Source of the DNA: Synechococcus sp. WH 8020
Lineage (GTDB): Bacteria > Cyanobacteriota > Cyanobacteriia > PCC-6307 > Cyanobiaceae
Reading direction: 5' to 3'
Assembly: GCF_001040845.1 (NCBI RefSeq)
Contig: NZ_CP011941.1
Coordinates: 515,744-579,743 of the forward strand
DNA length: 64,000 bases
Part shown: piece by piece, positions 18,601-26,640 of the stretch
How the letters are laid out: each line of letters starts with the position of its first letter
Numbering within the stretch: the stretch's first letter is position 1
The notes under the pieces: generated by a model
Seen by the model: the letters and a program-made list of their open reading frames with translations, nothing else
The model's database searches: none
Told to the model about the DNA's origin: nothing
Position numbers and translations under genes: made by a program

Positions 18601-19253
18601 CCTTCAGTACCGGCGATCCGAACAGCGCAATCGCTGTCCAAGCGACTGAGGGCATGGCTCAACTGATCAGCGGAGAGACCGGCATGCAATAGCCCTGAGA
18701 CATCGTCGGGAGGCAGGGCCAACACTTGTTGTTCCCAGTAGTCGTAGGCCACCTCCTGGCACAGATGCTGGCTGTCATTTTCAAGACAAACCTCAATGGC
18801 CGTGCCGTTCTGGAGAGCTTGTCGGCGAAGGCTGCGCCTGCAGAAGCCATGGATGGTGGTGATGTCGGCACGTTCCAGCCCTTCCAGTGCTTCCAGCAGG
18901 TTGCTGGCGATTGTTCGACGGGTGTTGGGATCTTGCCCGTGGAGGGTTAGCCACTCCTCCATCACTGCATCTGTGGGTGGGGAGTCGGTTTGGGAGGCGG
19001 AGTTGTTGGTTTGGCTTTGGAGCAGCGCTTGGAGTGCGTCGTTGAGACGACGACCAATGCGTTCACGCAATTCCGCAGCGGCGGCTTCTGTGAAGGTGAC
19101 AACTAAAAGCTCTTTGAGGTTCAGCTTCCGCTCTGTGACTAGCCGTAGGACCAGGTGGGCTAAAGCAAAGGTTTTTCCCGTTCCAGCACTGGCCTCAAGG
19201 AGACGAACTCCTGCCTCAAGGGGGTATTGATTGGGTTGGAAACGGCTGCTCAT
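15615..19253 (-). CDS. recB: Exonuclease V beta subunit RecB
   Basis: Helicase-nuclease subunit of RecBCD: a 3'-5' translocase plus the single nuclease of the complex that also loads RecA. Of 1212 residues, the first ~850 form the UvrD-like helicase, with Walker A EASAGTGKTFALAH, motif II VALIDEFQDTDPLQW, motif III MVGDPKQAIYRFRGGD, motif V VVTVHRSKGLQYPVV and motif VI AYVALTRAERHLVVF. The C-terminal domain carries the RecB nuclease signature ADWKSN at about residue 1107 (Asp and Lys of the catalytic motif present), so nuclease activity is expected. It starts four bases inside recC (ATGA overlap). Confidence 0.96.
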   Translation of the reverse strand: MSSRFQPNQYPLEAGVRLLEASAGTGKTFALAHLVLRLVTERKLNLKELLVVTFTEAAAAELRERIGRRLNDALQALLQSQTNNSASQTDSPPTDAVMEEWLTLHGQDPNTRRTIASNLLEALEGLERADITTIHGFCRRSLRRQALQNGTAIEVCLENDSQHLCQEVAYDYWEQQVLALPPDDVSGLLHAGLSADQLSHALSRLDSDCAVRIAGTEGSDDLERPLIDCFNQWLQSSWTVFEAEWNASGHTLETALRDCSTDWRSQGQTDTKPYSPKPKKDRANELSSWVSRQKDTHTLRISYGDVRSQSLLGDYFHPGCFSKTARRCSEPNPSLPQPTLQKAIAALWDGPAEKAWRHALNHGLQTLAARRAQQGVISFSGLLDALDPLATETEPQRWLAPIQQRYRVALIDEFQDTDPLQWRLLQACFATPNHLLLMVGDPKQAIYRFRGGDLNTYKQARQRADRIDNLLDNRRTTPSLMEAMNQWMAPGLSLSNLEVPPVTPCASALPLNLPDGEQPLQLIDLQRDDSDTPPTRTALESTIPPLVACQALQLLDSDPSLTPSDLCVLVSRHRQAEAVREQLAQRGLPSRLVSPGDVLSTTGADELQHLLDALSTPADGGRLRRLACSALMQWTSHQLQDAETNGDLDRLAGQLRNLQDDLPFLGLLGCLSQILEGRMLADLSSRGRLLGDIQQCARLVQDAMHRQGLDLGSAADWLRRQRLQPIEPTPDIRQPHSDLAESAVAVVTVHRSKGLQYPVVICPYLWQAPAQGKGPLWRTPPNDPEGTWQVALNPHWGQGQKAAERHQDDSAAEAERLAYVALTRAERHLVVFWVAAAGQEANPLANWVKELSMLEEPLTSRHLPAETTTLPFWRPAPRLETLQLSDVPQRTLDRSWGRSSYSAWISAQNGHHKPAPTDPRNLEEGRDIDAVADTEAPESPADSADQNGPLAEFPKGPGAGDCLHRILEQVSFQGPADQAPNQVVVTEELGRAGIDLQYCDAVITALNTLLMAPLGGPLQDLTLSDLSAGRRLHELSFDLPVAQQGKPVRSAGLAHAFEADSDHRFGQSYAQSLRQLDIRSRGFLTGSIDLVFTDGENPATARWWVADWKSNWIGERDDSGRGIACGPRHYSQAAMEEQMLSHHYPLQAHLYLLALDRYLRWRLDGYDPERHLGGYAYVFLRGISPEGGSGVVIEPAPLKRIRRLDHWLEGLS

Positions 19254-22200
19254 GGCCGTTGCACCTCCAACATCGGCGCATACAACGCTTGAAATGCCTC
19301 CTCAAAACAGGCCGCTGTTAAAAAATGGTCCGCTTCGAAGTGGTCGCCAAAACAAAGCTGCATCTCTGCCCGTGCCCGCTCCCCCATGCCAGCGAATCCA
19401 CCATCCCAACGGCTTTCAAACGCTCGATTTGCTTTGTCAAGACCTTTGTGCCACATGAGGGCCCTCGCCAACCCACTGGCAGGCGGCACCGGCCAGCACG
19501 ATTCAGCTCCTGCGGCCGCGAGAGTGTGGAGAGACAAGAGAAGCTCCTTCGCTCTGTCTGCATCCAATGGTTGCCAGTGAAGGGCTAGTTGAAAGTGATC
19601 AGCCTTGGTGCTGCTGTCACATCGACTGATCACAGCCGTTGGGGTGGACACTCCCGCCGCTTGCTGGATGAGGTGGGTGAACCATCCGCCAAGTGCCGTG
19701 CGCGACTGAAGCCGGCCTGCGCTGACCAACACCGTGGTTGTCCCAGCCCTGAGCACGGAGCGTGACTCGGTCTCTGAGCGGATCAAATCACAGTGCAGAG
19801 GCCCGAGTCGCAACAGCGTTTGTTGCAGGTTTTGCCAGCGCTGCTCAAGGCGATTGGCCGCCAGTTGGCCTGCTGCGCCAGGCGGAAGCATCCCTTGGCC
19901 GCGAAGCTGTGTGCTCCATTCGCCAGGAAGGGCGTGGTCCCAGACCAAGCTCGAATCCGTCGCCAGCCAGTCGAGCTGATCGAGAAAAGACTGATTTAAA
20001 AGAGATTGACGTTCCCGCTCTTCGAGTTCGAGCGCTGAAAGGTCTTCCACGGGGGTGGACCACTCCCGTGTCTCCAATCCCCGCGCTTTGAGCCAATAGC
20101 GCTGGGGAGCCTCAAGCCAACGATTGATGGCGTCTGAGTCGAAACCCTCAGAGGGGGCACCTGCAGTCCAGCTCAGGGGGTGGGCTAAGCCCAGGGCGCT
20201 GTTGCTCGAGCGCTGATAATCGCGGCGATCGAGATTGAGCCTGGCTTCGAGGTGGTGACGATCACAACTGAAGGCTGAACCGGCACGATTGACGAGAAAA
20301 TTACGGGCATCCAAGGGATTCGCGGGTTGCTCCAACACCACGCGCTCGAACTGTTCGGGCGTGAGTTGCTCGTTGAGCAAGGTGAGCCATTGTTGGACCG
20401 GAGGCGAAGGGGGAAGCTCTTCGCCCTTGCGCTCATCGCGTGCATTCCAGCTAATCAGGAGATGTTGTCGCGCCGACATCAAAGCCTCCAGCAGCACGTA
20501 ACGGTCTTGATCTGTGCTTGATGGATCGCCGAGTCGGCGCTGCTGTTCCAGGAGGTGAAAGCCAGGGCGTTCCTGCTGACGTGGAAAGCTTTGCGAATCA
20601 AGCCCCATCAGCACGATCAGCCGATGGGGAATTGCTCGCATCGGCTCTAGGGCGCTGATCGTGAGGGCACCACTGCGGTGGCCAAAACGACCGCTATCGG
20701 CGGAGAGGGCCTCATCAAGAATGGAGACCACAACGGAAAGATCGAGATCAAGAGTGCACTCAGATGCCTGTTGCTGCATCCTGTCGAGTGCTTCGACGAT
20801 CGCTTGTTGCTCCCAGGCCCAGTCCCCTCCATCCCCATACAGATGCTGGAGAAGCTGATTCAACTGTGTGGTCCAGGCGCTGGGACTGTGGGGTTGACGT
20901 AGTCGAATGATCCATTGCGCTAGTCCATCCAGAAGCGGCCACCATTGTTCAAGCTGCTGAATGGTGAGACCTCCCTGGAAGGGGGCACAGCCTCCCGGAG
21001 CGAGACCTGGCTCTTCAGGCAGCACGAGACCAAGCAGCCAGCGATCAAGACACCAGCTCAGGCTATGGGTGTCATCGCCTCCACGCTCCTTGCCATCCAC
21101 CCCCCAACGGAAGCCCGTTTGCTGGAGGCACTGGGTGATTCGCACGGCATCCGCCGCCGTGATCCCTTGGAGGACCTGAAGGGCGGGGTTAGCGAGAAGT
21201 GCCTCGAGCCCGGATGCCGTGAAGCGCTCACTGGCCAGCTTCAAAAGAGCCATAAACCCTTGGCTCAGTCCAGGAGAGCTCTGTTGGCTTCGGTCGGTGA
21301 GTCGCCAGGGAATGCTGACCCCAGTGGCATCGTGATCACCGAAGACGGAGCTGAGGAGCGGGGCGTAGCGCTCCACATCCGGAGTCATCACCAAGACATC
21401 TCGTGGCTCAAGGCTTGGATCAGAGGCCAGCCATTGCAGAATCTGATCCCGAACCAGTTGGACCTCTCGCCAGGGTCCTGCGCAGGCCAAAAAGCGCAAT
21501 GAGTTGTCTTGATCAACAGGGTTGAGGGATGGTGCGCTTCCATCCACCAGCTGTTGTTGCACTTGCTCCAGGAGCGTCTCTGGCCGCTGTTCGGATGCAG
21601 CGATCTGAATGGGCGCGGCAAAGAGATCTCCCTGATCCCATTGGCCGAGAAAGCAATCGCCGTTGCCTTCTAAAAGCAACTGAAATTCAGCCCCCATGCG
21701 TCCCAAAATCGCTTCCAGTCTTGGCGATTCCAAGAGCCAGGGCCCATCGGGTGGAGTGTTCCAGGCTTGTCCGAGCGTTTGTCTTCTCTGTTCGGAGCGT
21801 TGCCACAGCTCAGGGCAAGGTGTCAGCAGGTAAAGCTCGATCGCCATTAGCCCCGAGAGGCCTTGTAGGAGTTCTATCTGCACTGGGGCGAGATTGCTGA
21901 TGCCAAACAGGCGCAATTGAGGCGGTAGCGCGGCGGCTGAAACATCACCTGCCCGCAGACGTTGAATCGCCTTTTGCACTTGAAGACCAAAAGGATCACA
22001 GGGGAGGAGTGCTGCAAGGGCACGAACGAGCTGTGGTTGCCATTGCAGCTGAGCGGGCAGGTCGGCGTCTCCGTGGCCCTCAATCCATTGGCTCAGCTCC
22101 TGCGGTCGGTAGAGGGCGTAGTCGTCCACAGCATCGGCGAGGCAGCGGGCCAGTTGCCAGTGATCACGATTGAGACGTCCAGAAACGCTTGCGTGTTGCT

Positions 22201-22546
22201 CCCACCAGAGCTTCAGGCTTTCAGCTGTGGGATGCTCGAGAAGACTGGGGAGAACGTTTAAAACAGACCAAACCAGTCGTTCTGCACGCCAAGGATCTTC
22301 GCTCGTTGGATCGAGATCCAAAATGCAGCGCACCAGTTGACGTAAGCGCGATCCAGGAAAGGGAAAACGCACAAGAGCGCTGATGCCATTGGTTTTGGCA
22401 AGCTGCTCTCCGAGCCATCGGCTTGTGGGCCAAGTGTTGACCACAATCTCCAGCTCTTCAAACGGACCTGGGGGGTCAAGCGTCAGCGTCTGTGCCAGAA
22501 GCGTTGCAAGAAACTCTGTGCGATTGCTGCGGTAGACCGTTAGCAA
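19250..22546 (-). CDS. recC: Exonuclease V gamma subunit RecC
   Basis: The large non-catalytic subunit that scans for the recombination hotspot and holds RecB and RecD. I place the start at a TTG at 22546, because the resulting N-terminus (LLTVYRSNRTEFLATLLAQT) lines up with the start of E. coli RecC (MLRVYHSNR), and because this overlaps the upstream gene by only seven bases. An upstream ATG at 22642 would add 32 residues and overlap that gene by over 100 bases. The 1098-aa product has the inactive-helicase layout, including DVLVMTPDVERYAPLL and HRLIVLMGLDSQSFPRQQERPG (quoted in part). No frameshift was seen. Confidence 0.92.
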   Translation of the reverse strand: MLTVYRSNRTEFLATLLAQTLTLDPPGPFEELEIVVNTWPTSRWLGEQLAKTNGISALVRFPFPGSRLRQLVRCILDLDPTSEDPWRAERLVWSVLNVLPSLLEHPTAESLKLWWEQHASVSGRLNRDHWQLARCLADAVDDYALYRPQELSQWIEGHGDADLPAQLQWQPQLVRALAALLPCDPFGLQVQKAIQRLRAGDVSAAALPPQLRLFGISNLAPVQIELLQGLSGLMAIELYLLTPCPELWQRSEQRRQTLGQAWNTPPDGPWLLESPRLEAILGRMGAEFQLLLEGNGDCFLGQWDQGDLFAAPIQIAASEQRPETLLEQVQQQLVDGSAPSLNPVDQDNSLRFLACAGPWREVQLVRDQILQWLASDPSLEPRDVLVMTPDVERYAPLLSSVFGDHDATGVSIPWRLTDRSQQSSPGLSQGFMALLKLASERFTASGLEALLANPALQVLQGITAADAVRITQCLQQTGFRWGVDGKERGGDDTHSLSWCLDRWLLGLVLPEEPGLAPGGCAPFQGGLTIQQLEQWWPLLDGLAQWIIRLRQPHSPSAWTTQLNQLLQHLYGDGGDWAWEQQAIVEALDRMQQQASECTLDLDLSVVVSILDEALSADSGRFGHRSGALTISALEPMRAIPHRLIVLMGLDSQSFPRQQERPGFHLLEQQRRLGDPSSTDQDRYVLLEALMSARQHLLISWNARDERKGEELPPSPPVQQWLTLLNEQLTPEQFERVVLEQPANPLDARNFLVNRAGSAFSCDRHHLEARLNLDRRDYQRSSNSALGLAHPLSWTAGAPSEGFDSDAINRWLEAPQRYWLKARGLETREWSTPVEDLSALELEERERQSLLNQSFLDQLDWLATDSSLVWDHALPGEWSTQLRGQGMLPPGAAGQLAANRLEQRWQNLQQTLLRLGPLHCDLIRSETESRSVLRAGTTTVLVSAGRLQSRTALGGWFTHLIQQAAGVSTPTAVISRCDSSTKADHFQLALHWQPLDADRAKELLLSLHTLAAAGAESCWPVPPASGLARALMWHKGLDKANRAFESRWDGGFAGMGERARAEMQLCFGDHFEADHFLTAACFEEAFQALYAPMLEVQRP

Positions 22547-23148
22547 GGCACTGCCTGCTGCAATGGGGCCATCCTGTTTCGCGGAGCAGCCGTTGTCTTC
22601 TGAATTCCCTCGACTTGGATAACAGCCTCTGTCTCGGGGCAATACGCCGAAAGTTGTCCTCCATACACCGCACCCGTATCCAGCATCACGATTTGTCCAT
22701 GACGTTCCACTTCCGGTCGAGGGGTATGACCAATCACCACAAGTCCATGGCTTCCGTCGTAATGCTCCCAGAAGGGTTCACGAATGGTCAGGTCGGGATG
22801 ACCTGCCGCATCAAATCCTGCGTGAGTTGCCACCCAGCCATGTCCCCGAAAAACGGTAGGGAGCTGCTGTAAGCGCGGCAGCCATGGGTTGGCACTGTTG
22901 AGCTCAGGATCGCTGAGGCTCTGTAGGAGAGCCTGCTCATGATTTCCCCGCAGCCAGGTGGCTCGTCCAGCCGTGACCAATGACCAAACCAGCTGCATGG
23001 TTGAGGCGGTATCGGGCCCACGATTGATGACATCTCCGCAAAACACGACGTGATCATGTTTCGGTAAGACGCCGAGTAACCGCTGCAGTGGCTGGTAACA
23101 GCCATGTACGTCACCGACCAACCAGTGGTTGCAGGTGAGGGATGACAT
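22540..23148 (-). CDS. Metallophosphatase (symmetrical Ap4A hydrolase/PP family)
   Basis: Calcineurin-like phosphoesterase of ~202 aa. Metal-binding motifs are in order: VGDVHGC (GDxHG), VVFCGDVINRGPD (GDxxxRG), TWLRGNHEQALL (GNHE), later a His (VATHAGFDA) and GHTPRPEV. These give the dinuclear metal site used by bacterial Ser/Thr phosphatases and ApaH-like hydrolases; the exact substrate is not decidable. First gene of the recCBD operon and overlapping recC by seven bases, a linkage I would treat as co-transcription rather than proof of shared function. Start ATG 23148 is chosen over a TTG nine bases upstream. Confidence 0.88.
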   Translation of the reverse strand: MSSLTCNHWLVGDVHGCYQPLQRLLGVLPKHDHVVFCGDVINRGPDTASTMQLVWSLVTAGRATWLRGNHEQALLQSLSDPELNSANPWLPRLQQLPTVFRGHGWVATHAGFDAAGHPDLTIREPFWEHYDGSHGLVVIGHTPRPEVERHGQIVMLDTGAVYGGQLSAYCPETEAVIQVEGIQKTTAAPRNRMAPLQQAVPC

Positions 23149-23243
23149 GCCAGGCAACAGATGGCCTCATCACATTAATTCCCTTGACTTGTGCGAATGC
23201 GATGCGTGAAAATGCTTACTCTGATGGGCCTTGAGAACACGGT

Positions 23244-23489
23244 GTGGACCCACGATCATTGCCAGTGGCTCGTCGCGTAAGCCTGCTCGTGAATGCCCTG
23301 GATGGAGCCCAACGCACCAATGAGGCTCTTGCTCGGTGTGCCAATGGCGAAGAAATGTTGGACGTACTCCTGGGAGCATCGATGAAATTAAGGCTTGGCC
23401 TTACGCGCGAGCAGCTCCGCGATACACCCCCGATTCGAGATTGGGTTTGGTGGAAAAATAAAGAAGCAATTGTGACTATTGGGGATTAG
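23244..23489 (+). CDS. Conserved small protein, 81 aa, unknown
   Basis: Divergent from the phosphatase-recCBD operon, with a GTG start. The product (MDPRSLPVARRVSLLVNALD...) is soluble and helical, with a segment EEMLDVLLGASMKLRLGLTR and a Trp-rich end (PPIRDWVWWKNKEAIVTIGD). The even codon usage and well-formed amphipathic pattern look like a real gene typical of marine picocyanobacteria, but I cannot name a family. No signal peptide or membrane segment. Confidence 0.65.
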   Translation: MDPRSLPVARRVSLLVNALDGAQRTNEALARCANGEEMLDVLLGASMKLRLGLTREQLRDTPPIRDWVWWKNKEAIVTIGD

Positions 23490-23546
23490 GAAAAGACGGA
23501 TCTATTGCATTCGTTTTAAGTCTTAAGAAGCGCATGATTGATTTTA

Positions 23547-23906
23547 TTAAACTCTGCTGTAACCCAGCTTTGATGGATAAATCTTGAGGGGAAGTCCGAA
23601 GGACTCCATCAGCTTTTTGCAGTCATCGCCGACAGTTCCATAAACCTCAATTCTGAAGCCATCGCCAAGTTCAGCATGCTTTTGCAAGTACTCTTGAACA
23701 GGTGGGTTGGAGACGTGAGCCGTAAATGCATCGTCATTTGCATAAACTTCTGACCAGACAAACGCTTGTGGGTCGTCCGGATCTTGATCAAAGGTGTGAT
23801 GAAGCATGCCAGGCTCGGACGACTGAACCGCTTTGTCAGTGATCCGGGCGAGTTCCAGATATTGATCGACGCAGCCCGGTTTGACATGGATGCGTGCCAG
23901 AAGCAT
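23547..23906 (-). CDS. Putative antibiotic-biosynthesis-type monooxygenase (ABM domain)
   Basis: A ~119-aa dimeric alpha/beta-barrel protein of the ABM/YgiN class. Typical elements: MLLARIHVKPGCVDQYLELA at the start, EPGMLHHTFDQDPDDP with the family His, FVWSEVYANDDAFTAHVSNP, and a Gly-rich end. Known members oxidise quinols or degrade haem; the activity here is unknown. The frame extends 13 codons upstream to a TTG, but the ATG at 23906 coincides with the first beta strand in relatives and is preferred. Monocistronic, at the left edge of the accessory region. Confidence 0.8.
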   Translation of the reverse strand: MLLARIHVKPGCVDQYLELARITDKAVQSSEPGMLHHTFDQDPDDPQAFVWSEVYANDDAFTAHVSNPPVQEYLQKHAELGDGFRIEVYGTVGDDCKKLMESFGLPLKIYPSKLGYSRV

Positions 23907-23945
23907 GAAGGGAGTGGATTGATCGAAAATCGCCACGTTGAGCAA

Positions 23946-24290
23946 TCAATTTGGACGATTCTCCCAAACAGCACGCTGCGTTTCTGCTCATTTTAAAAAT
24001 GCTCTTCTAAATGAATTGGAATGCATGCTCTGAATAGCCATTTGAAAGCTTTCATTGAGACACTTATTGCTTCTGTTCAGTATGGTCGGGCTCATGCGCA
24101 CTGCGAAATGCCAAGTCTTGCTCAATGGTTAGTCAAATAGTGGAGAATGATTCGTCTCGTGTCTTGTGGAACTTCTTGATTTAATACCTAAAATTTTATA
24201 ATTATGGGATTCTTCTTGGTAACGGGGAACGGTTCTAATGAACGAGTTTGACTATGCATTATTGTTGGTTGTTATGTCGCCTCTGGAATT
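23946..24290. other. Gene-free interval before the BASS transporter
   Basis: About 340 AT-rich bases. The only coding candidate is an 18-codon ORF from ATG 24238 (MNEFDYALLLVVMSPLEF) ending in TGA next to the TTG start of the transporter. It could be a leader peptide or the frameshifted original N-terminus. No clear promoter or hairpin was seen. Confidence 0.35.
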
Positions 24291-25145
24291 TTGATCGAAC
24301 TTCTTTTGACTGGGAGTCTCGCTTTCATCATGTTTTCATTGGGACTGTCCCTGAAACCACAAGACTTTGGAGTTGCACTTCATCAGCCAAAAGCCTTGAT
24401 TGCTGGCGCAATCGCTCAACTTTTAATGCTTCCACTCATTGCTTTTGTATTGCTGAGGATCTTTGGTGTGCAAGGTGATTTCGCTCTTGGAGTTATGATT
24501 TTGAGTTGCTGTCCTGGAGGTATCACATCAAGTCTTGTCACTAAGCTGTCTCGAGGAGATGTAGCCCTTTCAATCTCTTATACCGCACTGGCCAGTCTTG
24601 TTACAGCTGCAACTCTCCCTCTTGTTTTGAGCATCGCAGCACCAATTTTTATCCCACAGCAAGAGATTGGATTGTCAATACTCCCTTTAAGCTTAAAAGT
24701 CTTTTCATTGGCAACACTTCCTGTTCTTTTGGGTGTCTTGATTCGCCAGTGGACCCCAAATCTTGCGGTTCGCTGGCAGTTGCCAAGTAGTCAAGTGGCA
24801 AATGTTTTGTTTGTTGCAGTCTTGATCGGAGTATTGATTGGTCAGTGGGATGTTTTTATCGCTTACCTTCCAGTGCTCGGACCAGTGTTGCTTCTGCTCA
24901 ATCTTTTAATGCTAATCGTAGGTTTAGCGGTTGGTCATTTGCTGAGCTTAAAGAAAGCACAGATTACCTCACTGTCTGTAGAGGCTGGTTTTCAAAATGG
25001 AACGATTGGCATTGTTGTTGGTTCGTTGATCAGTGAAGAACTTTTGCAAGGAGGATTGAGTCGCTTCAGTCTTCCTTCAGCTGTATATAGTGTTTTGATG
25101 TTAATAACGATTGTACCCTTCGTTCTTTGGAGGAGAAGTTTGTGA
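24291..25145 (+). CDS. Bile acid:sodium symporter (BASS) family transporter
   Basis: Membrane carrier of the BASS/SBF family, exchanging or co-transporting organic acids with sodium; in photosynthetic organisms relatives move pyruvate or other 2-oxoacids, which I do not assert here. The protein has about nine hydrophobic segments, with the family motifs FIMFSLGLSLKPQDF near the N-terminus, SCCPGGITSSLVTKLSRGDVALS (crossover region, quoted in part) and VEAGFQNGTIGIVVGSL (second crossover with conserved Glu and Asn). Length 284 aa is slightly short because the first segment is thin. TTG start; a short ORF directly upstream may encode the original N-terminus in another frame. Confidence 0.85.
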   Translation: MIELLLTGSLAFIMFSLGLSLKPQDFGVALHQPKALIAGAIAQLLMLPLIAFVLLRIFGVQGDFALGVMILSCCPGGITSSLVTKLSRGDVALSISYTALASLVTAATLPLVLSIAAPIFIPQQEIGLSILPLSLKVFSLATLPVLLGVLIRQWTPNLAVRWQLPSSQVANVLFVAVLIGVLIGQWDVFIAYLPVLGPVLLLLNLLMLIVGLAVGHLLSLKKAQITSLSVEAGFQNGTIGIVVGSLISEELLQGGLSRFSLPSAVYSVLMLITIVPFVLWRRSL

Positions 25146-25220
25146 TGAGTGAATCTGCTGAATCCCTAATGATTTGCACTTGTTGTCGATAACGGTTATT
25201 CGCTTATTCATGAAGCCACG

Positions 25221-25550
25221 CTAACGTTTTTCAGTTTCGACTTCTTGAATAACTACGGATCCATCTTCTAAGGCGTCAGTCATTTCTTCAACAAAGTGAT
25301 CTGCATAGAACTTGAGGCTGTCTAACTTCTTGGAGGGATCCTGGTCGTTGGTGATCTCATCAATCGACTCATCTGCTATCGCCTTTCTCATCTCAGCCTT
25401 TAAAAGTAACTGTCGAGCTTCCTCGACACTCATCAATGGATTTTGTTTACCCAATGGTGTGTGTGTACTCAGCCATGACCTGCATTTAGAACACTGAAGC
25501 CCCAGTCTGTTGGCATGGTGCCCTATTGCTTTTGTCGTGCTGATAGACAT
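25221..25550 (-). CDS. Hypothetical protein, 109 aa, with CxxC
   Basis: A soluble, acidic protein. The N-terminal ~40 residues hold a single CSKC pair (LGLQCSKCRSW) that might bind metal only with partner cysteines, so a full zinc ribbon is not supported. The rest is helical (VEEARQLLLKAEMRKAIADE, FYADHFVEEMTDALEDG). An internal ATG at 25433 (MSVEEARQ) could be the true start, dropping the CxxC. I do not recognise the family. Confidence 0.5.
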   Translation of the reverse strand: MSISTTKAIGHHANRLGLQCSKCRSWLSTHTPLGKQNPLMSVEEARQLLLKAEMRKAIADESIDEITNDQDPSKKLDSLKFYADHFVEEMTDALEDGSVVIQEVETEKR

Positions 25551-25593
25551 ACGTAAGTGTTACCTTGCTCAAGACTGTCTCAAGGAGCAGTTG

Positions 25594-25794
25594 TTAGCTC
25601 ACGAAGTCTGCTTCTGATGCTGCTTTTACCACTTCCAGGTCGTCAAATGACGCAGGTTTCAAATGGTCAATGAAGTGAATGCGAGCTGCATCCGACTTGA
25701 TCCATAGATTGAGTTGTTCCCTGCTTTGAAGCTCGGGCACATTCAAATTCACCGTGATGGTGGCACGCACAGTTATTTTTTGAGAGTAATCCAT
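25594..25794 (-). CDS. Small hypothetical protein, 66 aa
   Basis: Soluble protein beginning MDYSQKITVRATITVNLNVP, a beta-strand pattern, then helical (REQLNLWIKSDAARIHFIDH) and ending EADFVS. It lies 43 bases after the previous minus-strand gene. The composition and good ATG look genuine; the family is not recognised. Confidence 0.5.
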   Translation of the reverse strand: MDYSQKITVRATITVNLNVPELQSREQLNLWIKSDAARIHFIDHLKPASFDDLEVVKAASEADFVS

Positions 25795-25819
25795 TTGTGA
25801 TTTGGTTGGTGTAATACGT

Positions 25820-26008
25820 ATGCTTGAACAGTTAATCAGTGAGCATGAAGGCCTAAACTATAATGACAGCATAGGGATGCATGCGGGATTCACTCCATCT
25901 GCGTTGAATCAATGGTTCGCAGTTGATTGGAGCGAGCTGAAGTGCAGCGCAAGATTCGTGAATGACTTGCATCTTCTGCTCTGTGGTGATGCCAACATGC
26001 ATGATTAG
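25820..26008 (+). CDS. Possible small protein, 62 aa
   Basis: ORF from the ATG in MLEQLISEHEGLNYND. It has no ribosome-binding site, two cysteines and a C-terminal LHLLLCGDANMHD. It is divergent from the 66-aa gene. Support is only an uninterrupted frame of moderate length, so it may be spurious. Confidence 0.25.
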   Translation: MLEQLISEHEGLNYNDSIGMHAGFTPSALNQWFAVDWSELKCSARFVNDLHLLLCGDANMHD

Positions 26009-26330
26009 AATCGTACAAAGCAGGGCTGATCAATCGTTCCTTGAGGAGCATTTCATTTGTCATTGCAGAGGCAGGACTAACATTGTTGTAATGGCTGTGG
26101 AGATGAACAGACTTCTTGAAAAATGTGGAACATGATCAAAGGATTAATAAGAATTGATGTGGCCACTGCAACTGAATGGGATGAAGGTCGCACGCAATTC
26201 ATAGTTCTGCTCAGCCACACCCTTTCAACCGCCCGCACCTTTCCCTAGGTGTGAGGTTTTTAGTGACAAAACTACGCTCTCGTAGGCTTACAAGATACGA
26301 TTTCGCATGATCGGAAGGAGGCGCATACCC
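26009..26330. other. Gene-free interval upstream of secreted-protein gene
   Basis: About 320 bases without a plausible gene. A weak hairpin (CACCT...AGGTG followed by TTTTTAG, near 26238-26264) could end a plus-strand transcript. GGAAGGAGG at 26313-26321 is the ribosome-binding site for the following gene. Confidence 0.35.
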
Positions 26331-26639
26331 ATGATCCGCGTTCAATTCACTGCAGCAGTTTTTGCTCTTGCAACCCTTGTCGTGCCATCCAGGGCCGAGA
26401 TCGTTCCCTCCCAGTGTCGTCTCATTCGTTACGGCGGCATTGACACTCCTGTAGAAAACTTTCCTTGTGATTTCCGTCAGTCAGGTGGGAATGTCACTGT
26501 GGACTCCAAGAACTGGGCATTCACTTTCCTAGAAAGGAATCAAGGCAAGACTTTTATTCGCATCAATAGCATCCCACTCACGTTTACTCGTACAGGCCGA
26601 TATACCCTCCAGGTGACTCAAGGCCCCAGGATTCGTTGA
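26331..26639 (+). CDS. Small secreted protein, paralogue of the gene at 48424-48750
   Basis: A 102-aa exported protein. The start ATG is fixed by a strong GGAAGGAGG nine bases upstream and by the paralogue's N-terminus. The signal peptide is MIRVQFTAAVFALATLVVPSRA; the mature part is a ~80-residue beta-rich domain with two cysteines (SQCRL, FPCDFRQSGGN). The match to the product of 48424-48750 runs the full length: xCxLxxYG, (E)xFPC(D/E)FRQS(A/G)GN, SKNWxFxFL, QGKx(F/Y)(I/V)RINSxPLxF, GxYxL. Unknown family; the two conserved Cys should form a disulfide. Followed one base later by another small gene. Confidence 0.75.
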   Translation: MIRVQFTAAVFALATLVVPSRAEIVPSQCRLIRYGGIDTPVENFPCDFRQSGGNVTVDSKNWAFTFLERNQGKTFIRINSIPLTFTRTGRYTLQVTQGPRIR

Positions 26640-26640
26640 G

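Noticed and set aside
18796-19230. 144-codon plus-strand ORF inside recB
   Set aside because: Arg/Ser-rich shadow of the recB helicase region, without a ribosome-binding site.
20945-21502. 185-codon plus-strand ORF inside recC
   Set aside because: Antisense to a well-supported recC; the frame is open because of GC-rich codon bias and shows no motif.
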